Source: Salinarimonas rosea DSM 21201 (GTDB lineage Bacteria > Pseudomonadota > Alphaproteobacteria > Rhizobiales > Beijerinckiaceae). Taken from it: a DNA stretch of 64,000 bases. The first letter of the stretch is position 1. Each line of letters opens with the position of its first letter. Shown in pieces: positions 23,530 through 35,545 of this stretch. The position numbers and the translations under genes were made by a program. The notes beneath the pieces are model-generated. The model did not search any database, had not been told where the DNA came from, and saw only the letters and a list, made by a program, of their open reading frames with translations. The stretch is from the NCBI RefSeq assembly GCF_000429045.1, contig NZ_AUBC01000011.1, positions 1-64,000 of the forward strand, in the 5' to 3' direction.

Positions 23530-24494
23530 GGGGCGTCCTCCCCGGGCGCGATCCCGGCCAGCGCGGCGCGCCGGCGGATGCGCTCGCGGTGCCAGGCGTA
23601 GAGGCCCGCTCCCACGACGAGGGCGAAGCCCGCGAGCGCGACGGCGTCCGGGAACTCGTCGAAGACGGTGAACCCGATGACGAGCGCGAACACGACCGAG
23701 GCGTAGCGGAAGGGCGAGACGGCGGAGACGTCCGCCTTCCGGAAGGCCATCACCACGGCCATGTTGCCCGCGCCGTAGAGCACGGCCGCGACGACCAGGA
23801 TCAGCGTTTCCGCGCGCAGGACGGGCTGCCACGTCTCGCCCAGCGCGCCGCCGATCAGCGGCCCGACGACGCCCACCGTCACCGTCGTGCCCAGCACGAC
23901 GACGATCGAGGGCGTGTCGGCGTGGATCAGGCGCGTGATCAGGTCGCGTACGGCGACGAGCACGGCGGCGGCGAGCGCGAGCATCGCGTTCACGTCGAAG
24001 GCGACGGTGCCGGGGCGCACGATCAGCAGCACGCCGGCGAAGCCGACGAGGATCGCGATCCAGCGCCGCCAGCCGACCCGCTCGAGCCCGAGGACCACGA
24101 GCAGCAGCGTGACGATGATCGGCGTCGCCTGGAGGATCGCGGTGAGGTCGGCGAGCGGGGCGCGGGCGAGTGCCGTGATGAAGAGGAAGGAGATCACGGC
24201 CTCGATGAGCGCCCGGGCCGCGACGAAGGGCTGCGCGAGCGTGCCGAGCTTGCGCGCCTCGCCGAGCGCCACGGCGATCGCGAGCACCGCCGCCGTGGCG
24301 AAGAGCCCGCGGACCAGCAGCATCTGCCCCGTCGGGAAATGGGCGGAGGCGAGCTTCATCATCGCGTCGTTGACGACGAACAGGCCCATGCCGACGAGCA
24401 TCGCGAGGATGCCGGCGCGGTTCTCCGCTGATGTGGCCGAGGCGAGCAAGGGACGGGGTCCGTGGCGGGAGGGTGCGACGCGCACCCGACGCAT
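23526..24494 (-). CDS. EamA/DMT-family transporter
   Basis: This 322-residue inner-membrane protein has ten hydrophobic segments in two EamA repeats of about 140 residues each, the usual DMT exporter plan (RhaT/YdcZ/PagO-like). Substrate unknown. I used the ATG at 24494; an in-frame GTG at 24515 would add seven residues, and neither has a clear ribosome binding site. It is translationally coupled to the Bcr/CflA-type exporter gene. Confidence 0.85.
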   Translation of the reverse strand: MRRVRVAPSRHGPRPLLASATSAENRAGILAMLVGMGLFVVNDAMMKLASAHFPTGQMLLVRGLFATAAVLAIAVALGEARKLGTLAQPFVAARALIEAVISFLFITALARAPLADLTAILQATPIIVTLLLVVLGLERVGWRRWIAILVGFAGVLLIVRPGTVAFDVNAMLALAAAVLVAVRDLITRLIHADTPSIVVVLGTTVTVGVVGPLIGGALGETWQPVLRAETLILVVAAVLYGAGNMAVVMAFRKADVSAVSPFRYASVVFALVIGFTVFDEFPDAVALAGFALVVGAGLYAWHRERIRRRAALAGIAPGEDAP

Positions 24495-24621
24495 CGAACT
24501 AGAGGCTTCCCGCACGCCCGTCGACCCTCGCGCAGCCCGGAATGGCGCCGTTCCGGGCTTGGCGTCCCGTCACGGCGAGGCGTGGCAATAGCCGTGCCTC
24601 CGGCTATGATCTGGGCACCGG

Positions 24622-24636
24622 TTAGCTATGCGTTAA
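24622..24636 (+). promoter_or_regulatory. CtrA-like box upstream of chemoreceptor gene
   Basis: TTAG-N7-TTAA at 24622-24636 differs by one base from the CtrA consensus TTAA-N7-TTAA. It lies 46 bp before the GTG start of the chemoreceptor gene and stands out in very GC-rich surroundings. CtrA controls motility and chemotaxis genes in many alphaproteobacteria. Confidence 0.4.
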
Positions 24637-24681
24637 GATTATGCCTCCATCCTGCGCCGACCCACAGGAACGAGGTGACCC

Positions 24682-26457
24682 GTGCTCGGATTCCTCAAGG
24701 CCGCGCCCCCGGCGGCCGCGACCCGCCGCGACGAGGATGCCCCCGGCGAGCTCGCCGCGAACCGGACCCCCGCCGGCGCCGAGAGAGGCTCGCGCAGCGA
24801 CGCGACAGGGCTCGACGGCGAGATCGTCGATGTGCTCGAGGCCGACGTCCTGCGCGCCATCGACGGCGTCGGCACGGCGATCGAGGCCGCGAGCGCCGCC
24901 GCCAGCGCCGCGAAGGCAGGCCTCGCGCGCATCGGCGAGGAGATGCACGGATTCGCCGGCGCGAGCGACGCCGCCGGCGAGGAGACCCGCGCGCTCGCCG
25001 CCGTCACCGAGCGCCTGGCCGGCACAGTGGCGGCGATCGACGGCGCGGTGGGCGACGCCGACGGGCGCATCGGCGACGCCGTCGGCTTCGCCCGCGAGGC
25101 GAACGCGCTGATCGGCGCGCTCTCGCAGGCGACCCGCGAGATCGTCTCGATCGTCGACACGATCTCCGCGGTGGCGCGCCAGACGAACCTGCTCGCGCTC
25201 AACGCCACGATCGAGGCGGCCCGCGCCGGCAAGGCCGGCCGGGGGTTCGCCGTCGTCGCCGCCGAGGTGAAGTCGCTCTCGGTCGAGACCGGCACTGCCG
25301 CGGGCGACATCCGCACGCGCATCGACGCCCTGCGCGACAGCGCCGAGGCCTCGATCGAGGCGGTCGAGCGCGTCGCGCAGGCGATCGAGGCGGTGCAGCC
25401 CGTGTTCCGCACCGTGCGGGAGACCGTCGGCGAGCAGAATCGCGCCATCGAGGAGGCCGCCGCCCGCGCGGGCGAGGCCTCCGCCCGGGTCGGTGAGGTC
25501 GGCGAGCGGGCGCGCGGCATCGAGACCGCCGCGGCCGAGGCTGCCGTGCGCGCCGAGGCGGCGCGCGCCGATTCCGCGCGCGCGGAGGACGGCGCCAAGG
25601 GCCTCGCGCGCCGCTTCGTCGCGGTGGTGCGCCAGAGCGAGATCGGCGAGCGCCGTGCCCACGACCGCTTCCCCGTCGAGCGCCGCGCCCGGCTCTCCGG
25701 CGCCGGCCTCGACGCGGTGACGAAGACGGTCGACCTGTCGCTCGGCGGCGCCCTCGTCGCCGCGCCCGCCCGTCACGGGCTCTCGCAGGACGCGCGGGTC
25801 TCCCTCGACATCGAGGGCATCGGCGCCGTCCCCGCCCGGGTCGCCGGGGTGAGCGCCATGGGCGTGCACTGCGCCTTCGAGAAGCCGGAGGCGGCGGTTC
25901 GCGAGCGCATCGCGGCAGCCATCGGCGCCATCGAGCAGGAGTACCGCCCGCTCATCGAGCGCGCCCAGAACGCCGCCGGCCGAGCCGTCGCGGCGATGGA
26001 GGAGGCGCTCGCATCGGGCCGGCTCACCCGCGAGGCGCTGTTCGACGTGGACTACCGTCCGATCCCCGGAACGAACCCGCAGCAATGGGAGACGGCCGCG
26101 CGGCCGATCCTGTCGCAGATCCTGCCCGGGATCATGGAGCCGCTGCTCGCGAGCGACCCGCGCATGGCCTTCTGCCTCGCGATCGACCGGAACGGCTACA
26201 TTCCGGTCCACAACAAGCTCTATTCGCAGCCGCAGCGGCCGGACGACCCGGTCTGGAACGCCGCCAATTGCCGCGACCGCCGCATCTTCGACGACCGCGC
26301 CGGCATCGCCGCCGCGCGCTCGACGCGGCCGTTCCTGATCCAGGCCTATTCGCGGGACATGGGCGGCGGCAAGCTCGTGATGATGCGCGAGGTCGATGCG
26401 CCGATCCGAGTCGCCGGCCGGCACTGGGGCGGCTTCCGCACGGCCTACAAGCTCTGA
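24682..26457 (+). CDS. Soluble chemoreceptor with PilZ domain and C-terminal sensor-like domain
   Basis: This 591-residue protein lacks membrane segments. A short MCP signalling domain spans about 60-310, with the hairpin tip [20 protein letters not shown] (about 172-191) that contacts CheA/CheW. A PilZ domain follows at about 323-415 and keeps both c-di-GMP motifs: RAHDR (RxxxR) and DLSLGG (DxSxxG). The last 140 residues form a conserved domain often found in chemoreceptors (NRRIFDD-like [23 protein letters not shown]), probably ligand-binding. The start is a GTG with GAGGTGA upstream. It may tune chemotaxis or another Che-like pathway to c-di-GMP. Confidence 0.88.
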   Translation: MLGFLKAAPPAAATRRDEDAPGELAANRTPAGAERGSRSDATGLDGEIVDVLEADVLRAIDGVGTAIEAASAAASAAKAGLARIGEEMHGFAGASDAAGEETRALAAVTERLAGTVAAIDGAVGDADGRIGDAVGFAREANALIGALSQATREIVSIVDTISAVARQTNLLALNATIEAARAGKAGRGFAVVAAEVKSLSVETGTAAGDIRTRIDALRDSAEASIEAVERVAQAIEAVQPVFRTVRETVGEQNRAIEEAAARAGEASARVGEVGERARGIETAAAEAAVRAEAARADSARAEDGAKGLARRFVAVVRQSEIGERRAHDRFPVERRARLSGAGLDAVTKTVDLSLGGALVAAPARHGLSQDARVSLDIEGIGAVPARVAGVSAMGVHCAFEKPEAAVRERIAAAIGAIEQEYRPLIERAQNAAGRAVAAMEEALASGRLTREALFDVDYRPIPGTNPQQWETAARPILSQILPGIMEPLLASDPRMAFCLAIDRNGYIPVHNKLYSQPQRPDDPVWNAANCRDRRIFDDRAGIAAARSTRPFLIQAYSRDMGGGKLVMMREVDAPIRVAGRHWGGFRTAYKL

Positions 26458-26500
26458 AGCCGACATTCACGGCGCGGGCGATAGATGCATCGGCTGCACT

Positions 26501-27127
26501 CTATTGCTTGCACCAAATGATCCGCGCGACGTACTCCGCCTGCGCGATCGGCAGGCTCCAGTCGCTGTCGTCGCACAGCCCTTTCAGCTCGAGCGTCCGC
26601 ACCGTACGCCGCACCAGCTCGCGGGCGCTGACGGTGCCGCTCGCATCGCGCACCAGCACCCGGTCGCCCTTGCGCACGCCCGCCGTCGGCGAGACGATCA
26701 GCACGTCGCCGTCACGGTAGACCGGCGCGTGTGCGCTGCCCGCCACCTCGACGGCGAAGACGCGCTCGGCGCCGACATCCGGGAACTCGATCTCGCTCCA
26801 GTGCGCGCCCGACGGCATGCCGTCCGACGCGAAATGCGGCGGTGCGCCGGCGTCCCTCCAGCCGACGAGCGGGACGGTGGCGCCGCGCGCGGCGTTCCCC
26901 GGCTCGATCAGGGCGACGAGCTCGTCGAGGCTCGCGCCGGTGGCGTTCAGCACCTTGGCGATCGATTCGGTCGAGGGCCAGCGCTCGCGCCCGTCGGGGC
27001 TCACGCGCTTGGACCGGTTGAAGCTCGTCGCGTCGAGCCCGGCACGCCGCGCCAGGCCCGAGGCGGTCAGGCCGTAACGCTCCGCGAGCCGATCGATCGC
27101 CGTCCAGATCTGGCCATGCGTCAGCAT
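26501..27127 (-). CDS. HTH repressor with S24-like C-terminal domain lacking the catalytic dyad
   Basis: This 208-residue regulator has an N-terminal XRE-type helix-turn-helix (about 10-75, LTASGLARRAGLDATSFNRSK) and a LexA/CI-like S24 domain (about 85-205). Where S24 proteins have G-D-S-M-x-P, this one reads G130-SAHA-P135, so the nucleophilic serine position is alanine, and the general-base lysine region reads SARELVRR with arginine. Self-cleavage is therefore unlikely. The ATG at 27127 follows GAGGGAG. It sits between a chemoreceptor gene and DUF952 with no phage genes around, so it is a chromosomal regulator rather than a prophage repressor. Target unknown. Confidence 0.8.
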   Translation of the reverse strand: MLTHGQIWTAIDRLAERYGLTASGLARRAGLDATSFNRSKRVSPDGRERWPSTESIAKVLNATGASLDELVALIEPGNAARGATVPLVGWRDAGAPPHFASDGMPSGAHWSEIEFPDVGAERVFAVEVAGSAHAPVYRDGDVLIVSPTAGVRKGDRVLVRDASGTVSARELVRRTVRTLELKGLCDDSDWSLPIAQAEYVARIIWCKQ

Positions 27128-27327
27128 GGGCACTCCCTCACACGTGTGACCGCAAACCCAACCTAGGAAATCACCCGGGGTCACTGGACAAACTCCCGGG
27201 TCGAGAGCGGTTCCATGCTCGGTCGTCCGCCGAGGCCGGATGCGCGCCGGCGCACGTCGGCTTGCCGCGCGCGCCGGCCCGGCGTAGACCGGCGCCGCGC
27301 GCCTGGAGGCACGCCCGGAGACCGCCC

Positions 27328-27708
27328 ATGACGTCCGCCCCCCCGCCCGGAGCCGAGCTCGTCTACAAGATCGCGCCGCGCGCGCTCTGGGAGGAGGCCC
27401 GCGCGGCGGGCGTCTTCGCCGGCGCGCCCGTCGATCGCGCCGACGGCTTCATCCATTTCTCCACGGCGGCGCAGGTACGCGAGACGGCGCGGCGGCACTT
27501 CGCCGGGCAGGACGACCTCCTGCTGGTCGCTGTGGACGCGGCGGCGCTGGGCCCGGCGCTGGTCTTCGAGCCCTCGCGGGGCGGCGACCTCTTCCCGCAT
27601 CTCTACGGTCCGCTGCCGCTCGATGCGGTCCGCTCCGTCGCGCCCGTGCCGATCGGCCCCGACGGCGTGCCCGATGTCGCGGGCCTCGTGCCGGACGCGC
27701 CCGCATGA
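27328..27708 (+). CDS. DUF952 family protein
   Basis: This 126-residue protein matches the DUF952 family: [19 protein letters not shown], then [22 protein letters not shown] and the terminal [13 protein letters not shown]. The family has an ADP-ribosyltransferase-like fold, but no activity is established. Its stop codon overlaps the pyrD start (ATGA), an arrangement common in alphaproteobacteria. Confidence 0.9.
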   Translation: MTSAPPPGAELVYKIAPRALWEEARAAGVFAGAPVDRADGFIHFSTAAQVRETARRHFAGQDDLLLVAVDAAALGPALVFEPSRGGDLFPHLYGPLPLDAVRSVAPVPIGPDGVPDVAGLVPDAPA

Positions 27709-28787
27709 TCCGGGGCGCCTTTCCCGTCCTGCGGCCCCTCCTGCATCGGCTCGACCCCGAGGCGGCGCACGCGCTGACGATCCGCAGCCTCGCCGCCGCC
27801 CCGCCGCTGCGCCCCGCGCCGGACGACCCGCGGCTCTCGGTCGAGGCGTTCGGCCTCACCTTTCCCAACCCCGTCGGCCTCGCGGCGGGCTACGACAAGC
27901 AGTGCGAGGTGCCCGACCGGCTGCTCGGGCTGGGCTTCGGCTTCGTCGAGCTCGGCGGCGTGACGCCCCGCCCGCAGCCGGGCAACCCGCGCCCGCGGGT
28001 GTTCCGGCTTCCCGGGGACGGGGCGGTGATCAACCGCTTCGGGCTCAATTCCGACGGCCTCGCCCGCTGCCGCGTGCGGCTGGAGCGCCGCCGCGGCCGT
28101 CCCGGCATCGTCGGCGTCAACCTCGGCGCCAACAAGGAGAGCGCCGACCGGATCGCGGACTACGCGACGCTCGTCGCGGGGCTGGCCGGGCTCGCCGCCT
28201 TCCTCACGATCAACGTCTCCTCGCCCAACACCGCGGGGCTGCGCGACCTCCAGGGCGAGGCCTTCCTCGACACGCTGCTCGCCCGCGCCGTCGAGGCCCG
28301 CGACCGGGCCGACGAGGTCCGCGGGTCGCGCACGCGGCTCCTCCTGAAGATCGCGCCGGATCTCGCCGAGGCGGCGCTCGACGCCATCACCGCGACGGCG
28401 CTCGCGCGCGGCATCGACGGGCTCGTCGTCTCCAACACGACGATCGCGCGGCCCGAGGGCCTCGCCCAGACGCGGCTCGCCGGCGAGGCCGGCGGCCTCT
28501 CGGGGCGCCCGCTGTTCGCGCTCTCGACGCGCGTGCTCGCGCAGGTGCGGCTGCGCGTCGGCGAGGCCGTCCCGCTGATCGGCGTCGGCGGCGTCGATTC
28601 GGCGGCCGCCGCCTGGACCAAGATCGAGGCCGGCGCCAGCCTCGTGCAGCTCTACACGGGGCTGATCTACGAGGGACCCGGCCTCGTCCCCGACATCAAG
28701 CGCGGCCTCCTCGACCGCCTCTCCGCCGAGGGGCTGACGAGCCTCGCGCCGGTCGTCGGGCGGCGTGCGGCGGAGCTCGCGCGCTGA
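27705..28787 (+). CDS. pyrD: Dihydroorotate dehydrogenase (quinone), class 2
   Basis: This 360-residue FMN enzyme oxidises dihydroorotate to orotate in pyrimidine synthesis and passes electrons to membrane quinone. The N-terminal helix region ([21 protein letters not shown]) is typical of membrane-associated class 2 enzymes. [11 protein letters not shown], the catalytic serine segment [11 protein letters not shown], and the FMN phosphate site [20 protein letters not shown] are all present. It overlaps the DUF952 gene by 4 bp. Confidence 0.96.
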   Translation: MIRGAFPVLRPLLHRLDPEAAHALTIRSLAAAPPLRPAPDDPRLSVEAFGLTFPNPVGLAAGYDKQCEVPDRLLGLGFGFVELGGVTPRPQPGNPRPRVFRLPGDGAVINRFGLNSDGLARCRVRLERRRGRPGIVGVNLGANKESADRIADYATLVAGLAGLAAFLTINVSSPNTAGLRDLQGEAFLDTLLARAVEARDRADEVRGSRTRLLLKIAPDLAEAALDAITATALARGIDGLVVSNTTIARPEGLAQTRLAGEAGGLSGRPLFALSTRVLAQVRLRVGEAVPLIGVGGVDSAAAAWTKIEAGASLVQLYTGLIYEGPGLVPDIKRGLLDRLSAEGLTSLAPVVGRRAAELAR

Positions 28788-28794
28788 GGCGGGA

Positions 28795-31396
<2,602 letters not shown>

Positions 31397-31690
31397 ATGG
31401 CGACGATCAGGCGTGACGAGCAGGTCATGACCGGCGACGCGCCCCACGGGGAGGCGCAGGACGCCGAGGGGCAGTTGCGGCGGACCGTTCCGGTCTGGCC
31501 GGGGTTCCGTGCGGCGCGGCTCATCACCTCGATGAAGATCCGTGGGGACGCGCGCTCGACCGTGGTTCTCGCCCTCGTCATCATCGCCGCGACGCTCGCC
31601 GTCCTCGGCGCCGCGCACGTGAGCACCCTCTCGCAGGATCTCGGCGGCCTCTTCGGGCTCAGCCTGCGCGCGAGCGAATCCGCTTATTGA
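31397..31690 (+). CDS. Small single-pass membrane protein, function unknown
   Basis: This 97-residue protein starts at an ATG with GAGGGA upstream. It has a hydrophilic N-terminal half and one membrane segment at about residues 58-78 (STVVLALVIIAATLAVLGAA), then a short tail. I do not recognise a family. It is preceded by the A+T-rich gap, suggesting its own promoter, and followed 112 bp later by a sugar dehydrogenase gene. Confidence 0.55.
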   Translation: MATIRRDEQVMTGDAPHGEAQDAEGQLRRTVPVWPGFRAARLITSMKIRGDARSTVVLALVIIAATLAVLGAAHVSTLSQDLGGLFGLSLRASESAY

Positions 31691-31802
31691 CCTCGCGCGA
31701 GGCGCCGCTCGCGCCCTCGTGATCGCGCCCGCCCGATTGCGCGGGGCCGCGCGCGCCATAGATCTCGTCGACAGACGCCACGCCGCCCGACGAGGTCCTC
31801 CC

Positions 31803-32954
31803 ATGCCCGTTCCCGCCGCCGTCTCGACGCGCACCGCCGCCGCGGCGCTGACGCTGTGCGCCCTCCTCGCCGCGCCCGCCGCGGCGCAGGAGCGTGTCGA
31901 GACGTCGGCGGGGCCGATGCGGCTCGACACGGTGGCGCAGGGCCTCGTGCATCCCTGGGGGATCGCGGCCCTGCCCGGCGGCGGCTTCCTCGTCACCGAA
32001 CGGCCGGGACGGCTTCGCCACGTGCGCGCCGACGGGGCGGTCTCGCCGCCGCTCGCGGGCGTGCCGGCGGTCGCCGATGTCGGCCAGGGCGGCCTCCTCG
32101 ACGTGACGCTCGCGCCCGATTTCGCCGCGAGCCGGGAGGTCTACCTGACCTTCGCCGAGGCCCGGGGCGGCGGGGCTGCGACCTCCCTCGCCCGAGGGCG
32201 GCTCGACGAGAGCCTCACCGCACTGGAGGACGTCGCCATCCTGTTCCGCGCCGAGCCCGCGCTCTCGGGCGGCCGCCATTTCGGCTCGCGCGTGGTCGTG
32301 GCGCCCGACGGCGCGAGCCTCTTCGTCACGCTCGGTGATCGAGGGGCCGACGAGAGCGCGCAGGATCTCAGGCAGCACCACGGCAAGGTCGTGCGCCTGA
32401 CCCGCGACGGGGCGCCGTTCGCGCAGAACCCGTTCCTTGGCCGCGCCGACGCGCGCCCGGAGATCTGGTCCTTCGGCCACCGCAACCCGCAGGGCGCCGC
32501 GCTCGAGCCCGGCACCGGGCGGCTGTTCACCGCCGAGATGGGCCCGCGTGGTGGCGACGAGATCAACGCGCCGGAGCCGGGCGCCAACTTCGGCTGGCCG
32601 CTCGTGTCGGACGGGAGCCAGTACAGCGGCATCCCGATCCCCGACCACATGACGGACACGGGCCTCGAGCCGCCCTTGTGGGGCTGGGTCCCCTCGTTCT
32701 CGCCCTCGGGCATGGACTTCTACGACGGCGACCTGATCCCCGCCTGGCGCGGCGACCTCGTCGTCGGCGCGCTCTCGGGCCAGGCGCTGGCACGGCTCGA
32801 CGTCGAGGGCGGGCGCATCGTGTCCGAGGAGATCATCCCGCTCGGACGCCGCATCCGTGCGGTGACCACCGGGCCCGACGGCGCGCTCTGGCTCCTCGTC
32901 GACGACGACCGTGGCGCGCTGCTGCGGCTGGCTCCGGCCGAGGCCGGCCGATAG
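31803..32954 (+). CDS. PQQ-dependent sugar dehydrogenase (YliI-like), secreted
   Basis: This 383-residue protein has a Sec signal peptide (cleavage near AAA-QE at about 28-29), followed by the six-bladed propeller of soluble aldose/glucose dehydrogenases: GLVHPWGIAALPGGGFLVTERPGRL, DVGQGGLLDVTLAPDF, HFGSRVVVAPDG, FGHRNPQG, AEMGPRGGDEIN and the C-terminal PDGALWLLVDD. These proteins oxidise aldose sugars in the periplasm using PQQ. The start follows GAGG. No PQQ synthesis genes are in the window. Confidence 0.9.
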   Translation: MPVPAAVSTRTAAAALTLCALLAAPAAAQERVETSAGPMRLDTVAQGLVHPWGIAALPGGGFLVTERPGRLRHVRADGAVSPPLAGVPAVADVGQGGLLDVTLAPDFAASREVYLTFAEARGGGAATSLARGRLDESLTALEDVAILFRAEPALSGGRHFGSRVVVAPDGASLFVTLGDRGADESAQDLRQHHGKVVRLTRDGAPFAQNPFLGRADARPEIWSFGHRNPQGAALEPGTGRLFTAEMGPRGGDEINAPEPGANFGWPLVSDGSQYSGIPIPDHMTDTGLEPPLWGWVPSFSPSGMDFYDGDLIPAWRGDLVVGALSGQALARLDVEGGRIVSEEIIPLGRRIRAVTTGPDGALWLLVDDDRGALLRLAPAEAGR

Positions 32955-32999
32955 ATACCGCGCGACGCGACCGTCCTCTCCCCCGGAGCACCCCCACGC

Positions 33000-34070
33000 A
33001 TGGATCCCGTCTCGCAGATCGCGCTCGGCGCCGCCGTCGGGCACGCCGCCGCCGGCCGTCGGCTCGGCGGCCTCGCCGCCCTCGGCGGGGCGCTCGGCGG
33101 CCTGATCCCGGACCTCGACGTGATGTGGTCCGGCTGGGGCCGGGATTCCATCGCCTACTGGGAGCTGCACCGGGGCGTCACCCATTCCCTGTTCTTCGGG
33201 CCGGTGGTGGGCACGGCGCTCGGCTGGGCGAGCGCGAAGCTCCACGCCCGGCGCCGCGCGGCGAAGGCCCGGCCGACGGAAGGCCTGACCGCGGCCTGGA
33301 TCGCCGTGTGGGTCGGCGCGCTGGTCACGCACCCGCTGCTCGACACGGCGACGATCTACGGCACGCAGCTCCTCGCCCCCTTCTCCGACCTGCGCTTCGC
33401 CCTGCCGGCGCTGCCGATCATCGATCCGGTCTACACGCTGCCGCTGCTGATCGCGCTCGCCCTCGCCGCCGTCCTCGGCTGGCGCAGCCGGGGCGCGAAG
33501 CGCGGGACGGTCGCCGCGCTCGTCGCGACGACGCTCTATGCCGGGCTCGGCCTGTGGGCGAACGAGCGCGCGGAGGCGATCGCGCTCGAGGACGCGGCGC
33601 TCGGGGCGCGTGCGCCGGCCGAGGTGCGGGTGACGACCACCTTCCTCACCCCCTGGCTGAGGCGCGTGACCACGGTGGAGGAGGAGACGCGCCACGTCGG
33701 CTTCGTCTCGGTCTTCGCCCCGGACCGGCCGATCCGCTGGTCCGCGCTGCCCAAGGACCCGCGCGCCGAGGTGCTGGCCGAGCAGGCGCTCGCCACCGAG
33801 CAGGGTCGGCGCTACCGCCGCTTCGCCACCGGCACGCTCCACCCGCACATCGTGTCTCGGGACGGCGGGGAGTACCTGCGCCTCGGCGACGCGCGCTACG
33901 GCTTCCCGAACGGGACGCTCGGCGGGATGTGGGGCGTCGAATGGCCGATCCGCGACGGCGCGATCGTCGCGGGCGCGGCCGAGCGCTACATGGTCCCGCG
34001 CGCGGCCGACCTCGCCGACCTCGACGACCTCCTGCGCGCGAGCTTCGGCGGCGAGACCACGCTGTTCTGA
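33000..34070 (+). CDS. Membrane-bound metal-dependent hydrolase (DUF457/YdjM-like)
   Basis: This 356-residue protein has an N-terminal motif DPVSQIALGAAVGHA, an acidic metal-site segment LIPDLDVMW and the histidine motif HRGVTHSLFF, which together define the DUF457 family of putative metal-dependent membrane hydrolases. About four membrane segments lie in the first 190 residues; the last 160 residues are soluble. Substrate unknown. It follows the sugar dehydrogenase gene by 45 bp and may share its transcript. Confidence 0.85.
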   Translation: MDPVSQIALGAAVGHAAAGRRLGGLAALGGALGGLIPDLDVMWSGWGRDSIAYWELHRGVTHSLFFGPVVGTALGWASAKLHARRRAAKARPTEGLTAAWIAVWVGALVTHPLLDTATIYGTQLLAPFSDLRFALPALPIIDPVYTLPLLIALALAAVLGWRSRGAKRGTVAALVATTLYAGLGLWANERAEAIALEDAALGARAPAEVRVTTTFLTPWLRRVTTVEEETRHVGFVSVFAPDRPIRWSALPKDPRAEVLAEQALATEQGRRYRRFATGTLHPHIVSRDGGEYLRLGDARYGFPNGTLGGMWGVEWPIRDGAIVAGAAERYMVPRAADLADLDDLLRASFGGETTLF

Positions 34071-34197
34071 GGCGGGGGGCGGAGGGCGGCGACGCGCCCG
34101 CGCGAAGATCGGCGGGCAAGATCGGCAGAACCGGCCTTGCCGCGGCGAAAAAACGTTCATACACTTAGACTTGGATCGATAGCGAGATCGGCAGGAA

Positions 34198-35430
34198 ATG
34201 ATCGAGACGCCCGCCCGGATCGAGCCCTGCTTCTTCGAGGAGTCCGTCCCGCGGGTGCTGGCGGATCTCGCGAGCGAGATCCAGAGCGAGGCTACGACGC
34301 TCGGGCGCGGCCTGCATCCGGATGCGGCCGCCGAGCTGGCCGAGTTCGTGCGGGTGATGAACTGCTACTACTCGAACCTGATCGAGGGGCACGACACCCG
34401 CCCGAAGGACATCGAGCGCGCCCTGGCCGGAGCGGAGCTCGACCCGGAGCGTCGTCCCCTCGCCTTGGAGGCGCGGGCGCATGTCGTCGTCCATCGCGAG
34501 ATCGACGCGGCGCATGCCGCCGGCACCCTCGGGTCGCCGACCTCGATCGCGACGATCGCCTGGATCCACCGACGCTTCTACCAGGAGATGCCGGACGAGT
34601 TCCGCAGCACGCGAGGCCCCGGCGGGCGCGTTCTCTCGATCGTGCCGGGCCGGTTCCGCTCCGAGGCTCAGGAGGATGTCGAGGTCGGCCGCCACATGCC
34701 TCCATCGTCCAGCCGGGTCGCGGATTTCATGGCGCATTTCGAGCGCCGGTTCGCGGCGGCGGAGCGGTGGCCGAGCATGCGCATCATCGCCATCGCGGCC
34801 GCTCATCATCGGCTGAACTACATCCACCCCTTCGTCGACGGCAACGGGCGCGTGAGCCGGCTGATGGCGCACGCGATGGGCCTGCGCGCCGGAGTCGGCG
34901 GGGCGGGTCTGTGGTCGGTCTCGCGCGGCCTCGCCCGAGGCCTCGTCGACCGCGACGAATACAAGCGCATGATGGACCATGCCGACAGCCCCCGTCGCGG
35001 CGATCTCGACGGGCGCGGCAACCTCTCCGAGGCGGCGCTGAAGGACTTCTGCGAGTGGTTCCTCGCGGTGATGCTCGACCAGATCCGCTTCACGGGTGCG
35101 GCGTTCAGGCTCGACACGCTGGAGGAGCGCTACCGGCGGCTCCTGCGCGATCTCGGCTTCGACGAGCGTGCGGAGGACCTCGCCTCCGCGGTGCTCCGTT
35201 TCGGGGAGCTGGAGCGCGGAAAGGTGCACATCGTCCTCAAGACCCCCGAGCGGACGGCGCGCACCACCGTCTCGGCCCTGGTTGCGCAGGGCTTCCTCAA
35301 GTCTGCGACGCCCAAGGGACCCGTGCGGATCGCCTTCCCGCTCGACTACAGGGATCGCCTGTTCCCGGGCCTGTTCGCCGACGGCGCCGTCGAGGCGCCC
35401 CCGCCGCCCGTGATCGGCCGTCGGCGCTGA
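34198..35430 (+). CDS. Fic-family AMP transferase, class II (N-terminal inhibitory helix)
   Basis: This 410-residue protein carries the complete Fic active-site motif HPFVDGNGRVSR (residues 210-221), whose histidine and phosphate-binding loop support nucleotide transfer, usually AMP onto a hydroxyl side chain of a target protein. The N-terminal part has the inhibitory motif SNLIEG (59-64), which in class II Fic proteins places a glutamate into the active site and keeps it off. The C-terminal ~100 residues look like a winged helix (ERTARTTVSALVAQGFLKSA), suggesting DNA binding. No partner antitoxin gene is needed. Target unknown. The ATG follows AGGA. Confidence 0.9.
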   Translation: MIETPARIEPCFFEESVPRVLADLASEIQSEATTLGRGLHPDAAAELAEFVRVMNCYYSNLIEGHDTRPKDIERALAGAELDPERRPLALEARAHVVVHREIDAAHAAGTLGSPTSIATIAWIHRRFYQEMPDEFRSTRGPGGRVLSIVPGRFRSEAQEDVEVGRHMPPSSSRVADFMAHFERRFAAAERWPSMRIIAIAAAHHRLNYIHPFVDGNGRVSRLMAHAMGLRAGVGGAGLWSVSRGLARGLVDRDEYKRMMDHADSPRRGDLDGRGNLSEAALKDFCEWFLAVMLDQIRFTGAAFRLDTLEERYRRLLRDLGFDERAEDLASAVLRFGELERGKVHIVLKTPERTARTTVSALVAQGFLKSATPKGPVRIAFPLDYRDRLFPGLFADGAVEAPPPPVIGRRR

Positions 35431-35545
35431 GCCCGAGGCGGCTGCGACACGGCCCGCAACCCACCTTCGCGGGCGTGGCGCTTCCACCCGGGCGCGCCGC
35501 GGTGCTATGCGGGGTCACGACACGCACGACCCGAAAGGACACCCC

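Noticed and set aside
27181-27215. EcfG-type promoter before the S24-like repressor gene
   Set aside because: GGAAC is followed by GTT after 16 bp, one or two bases short of the accepted spacing, and the -10 context is AGTTT.
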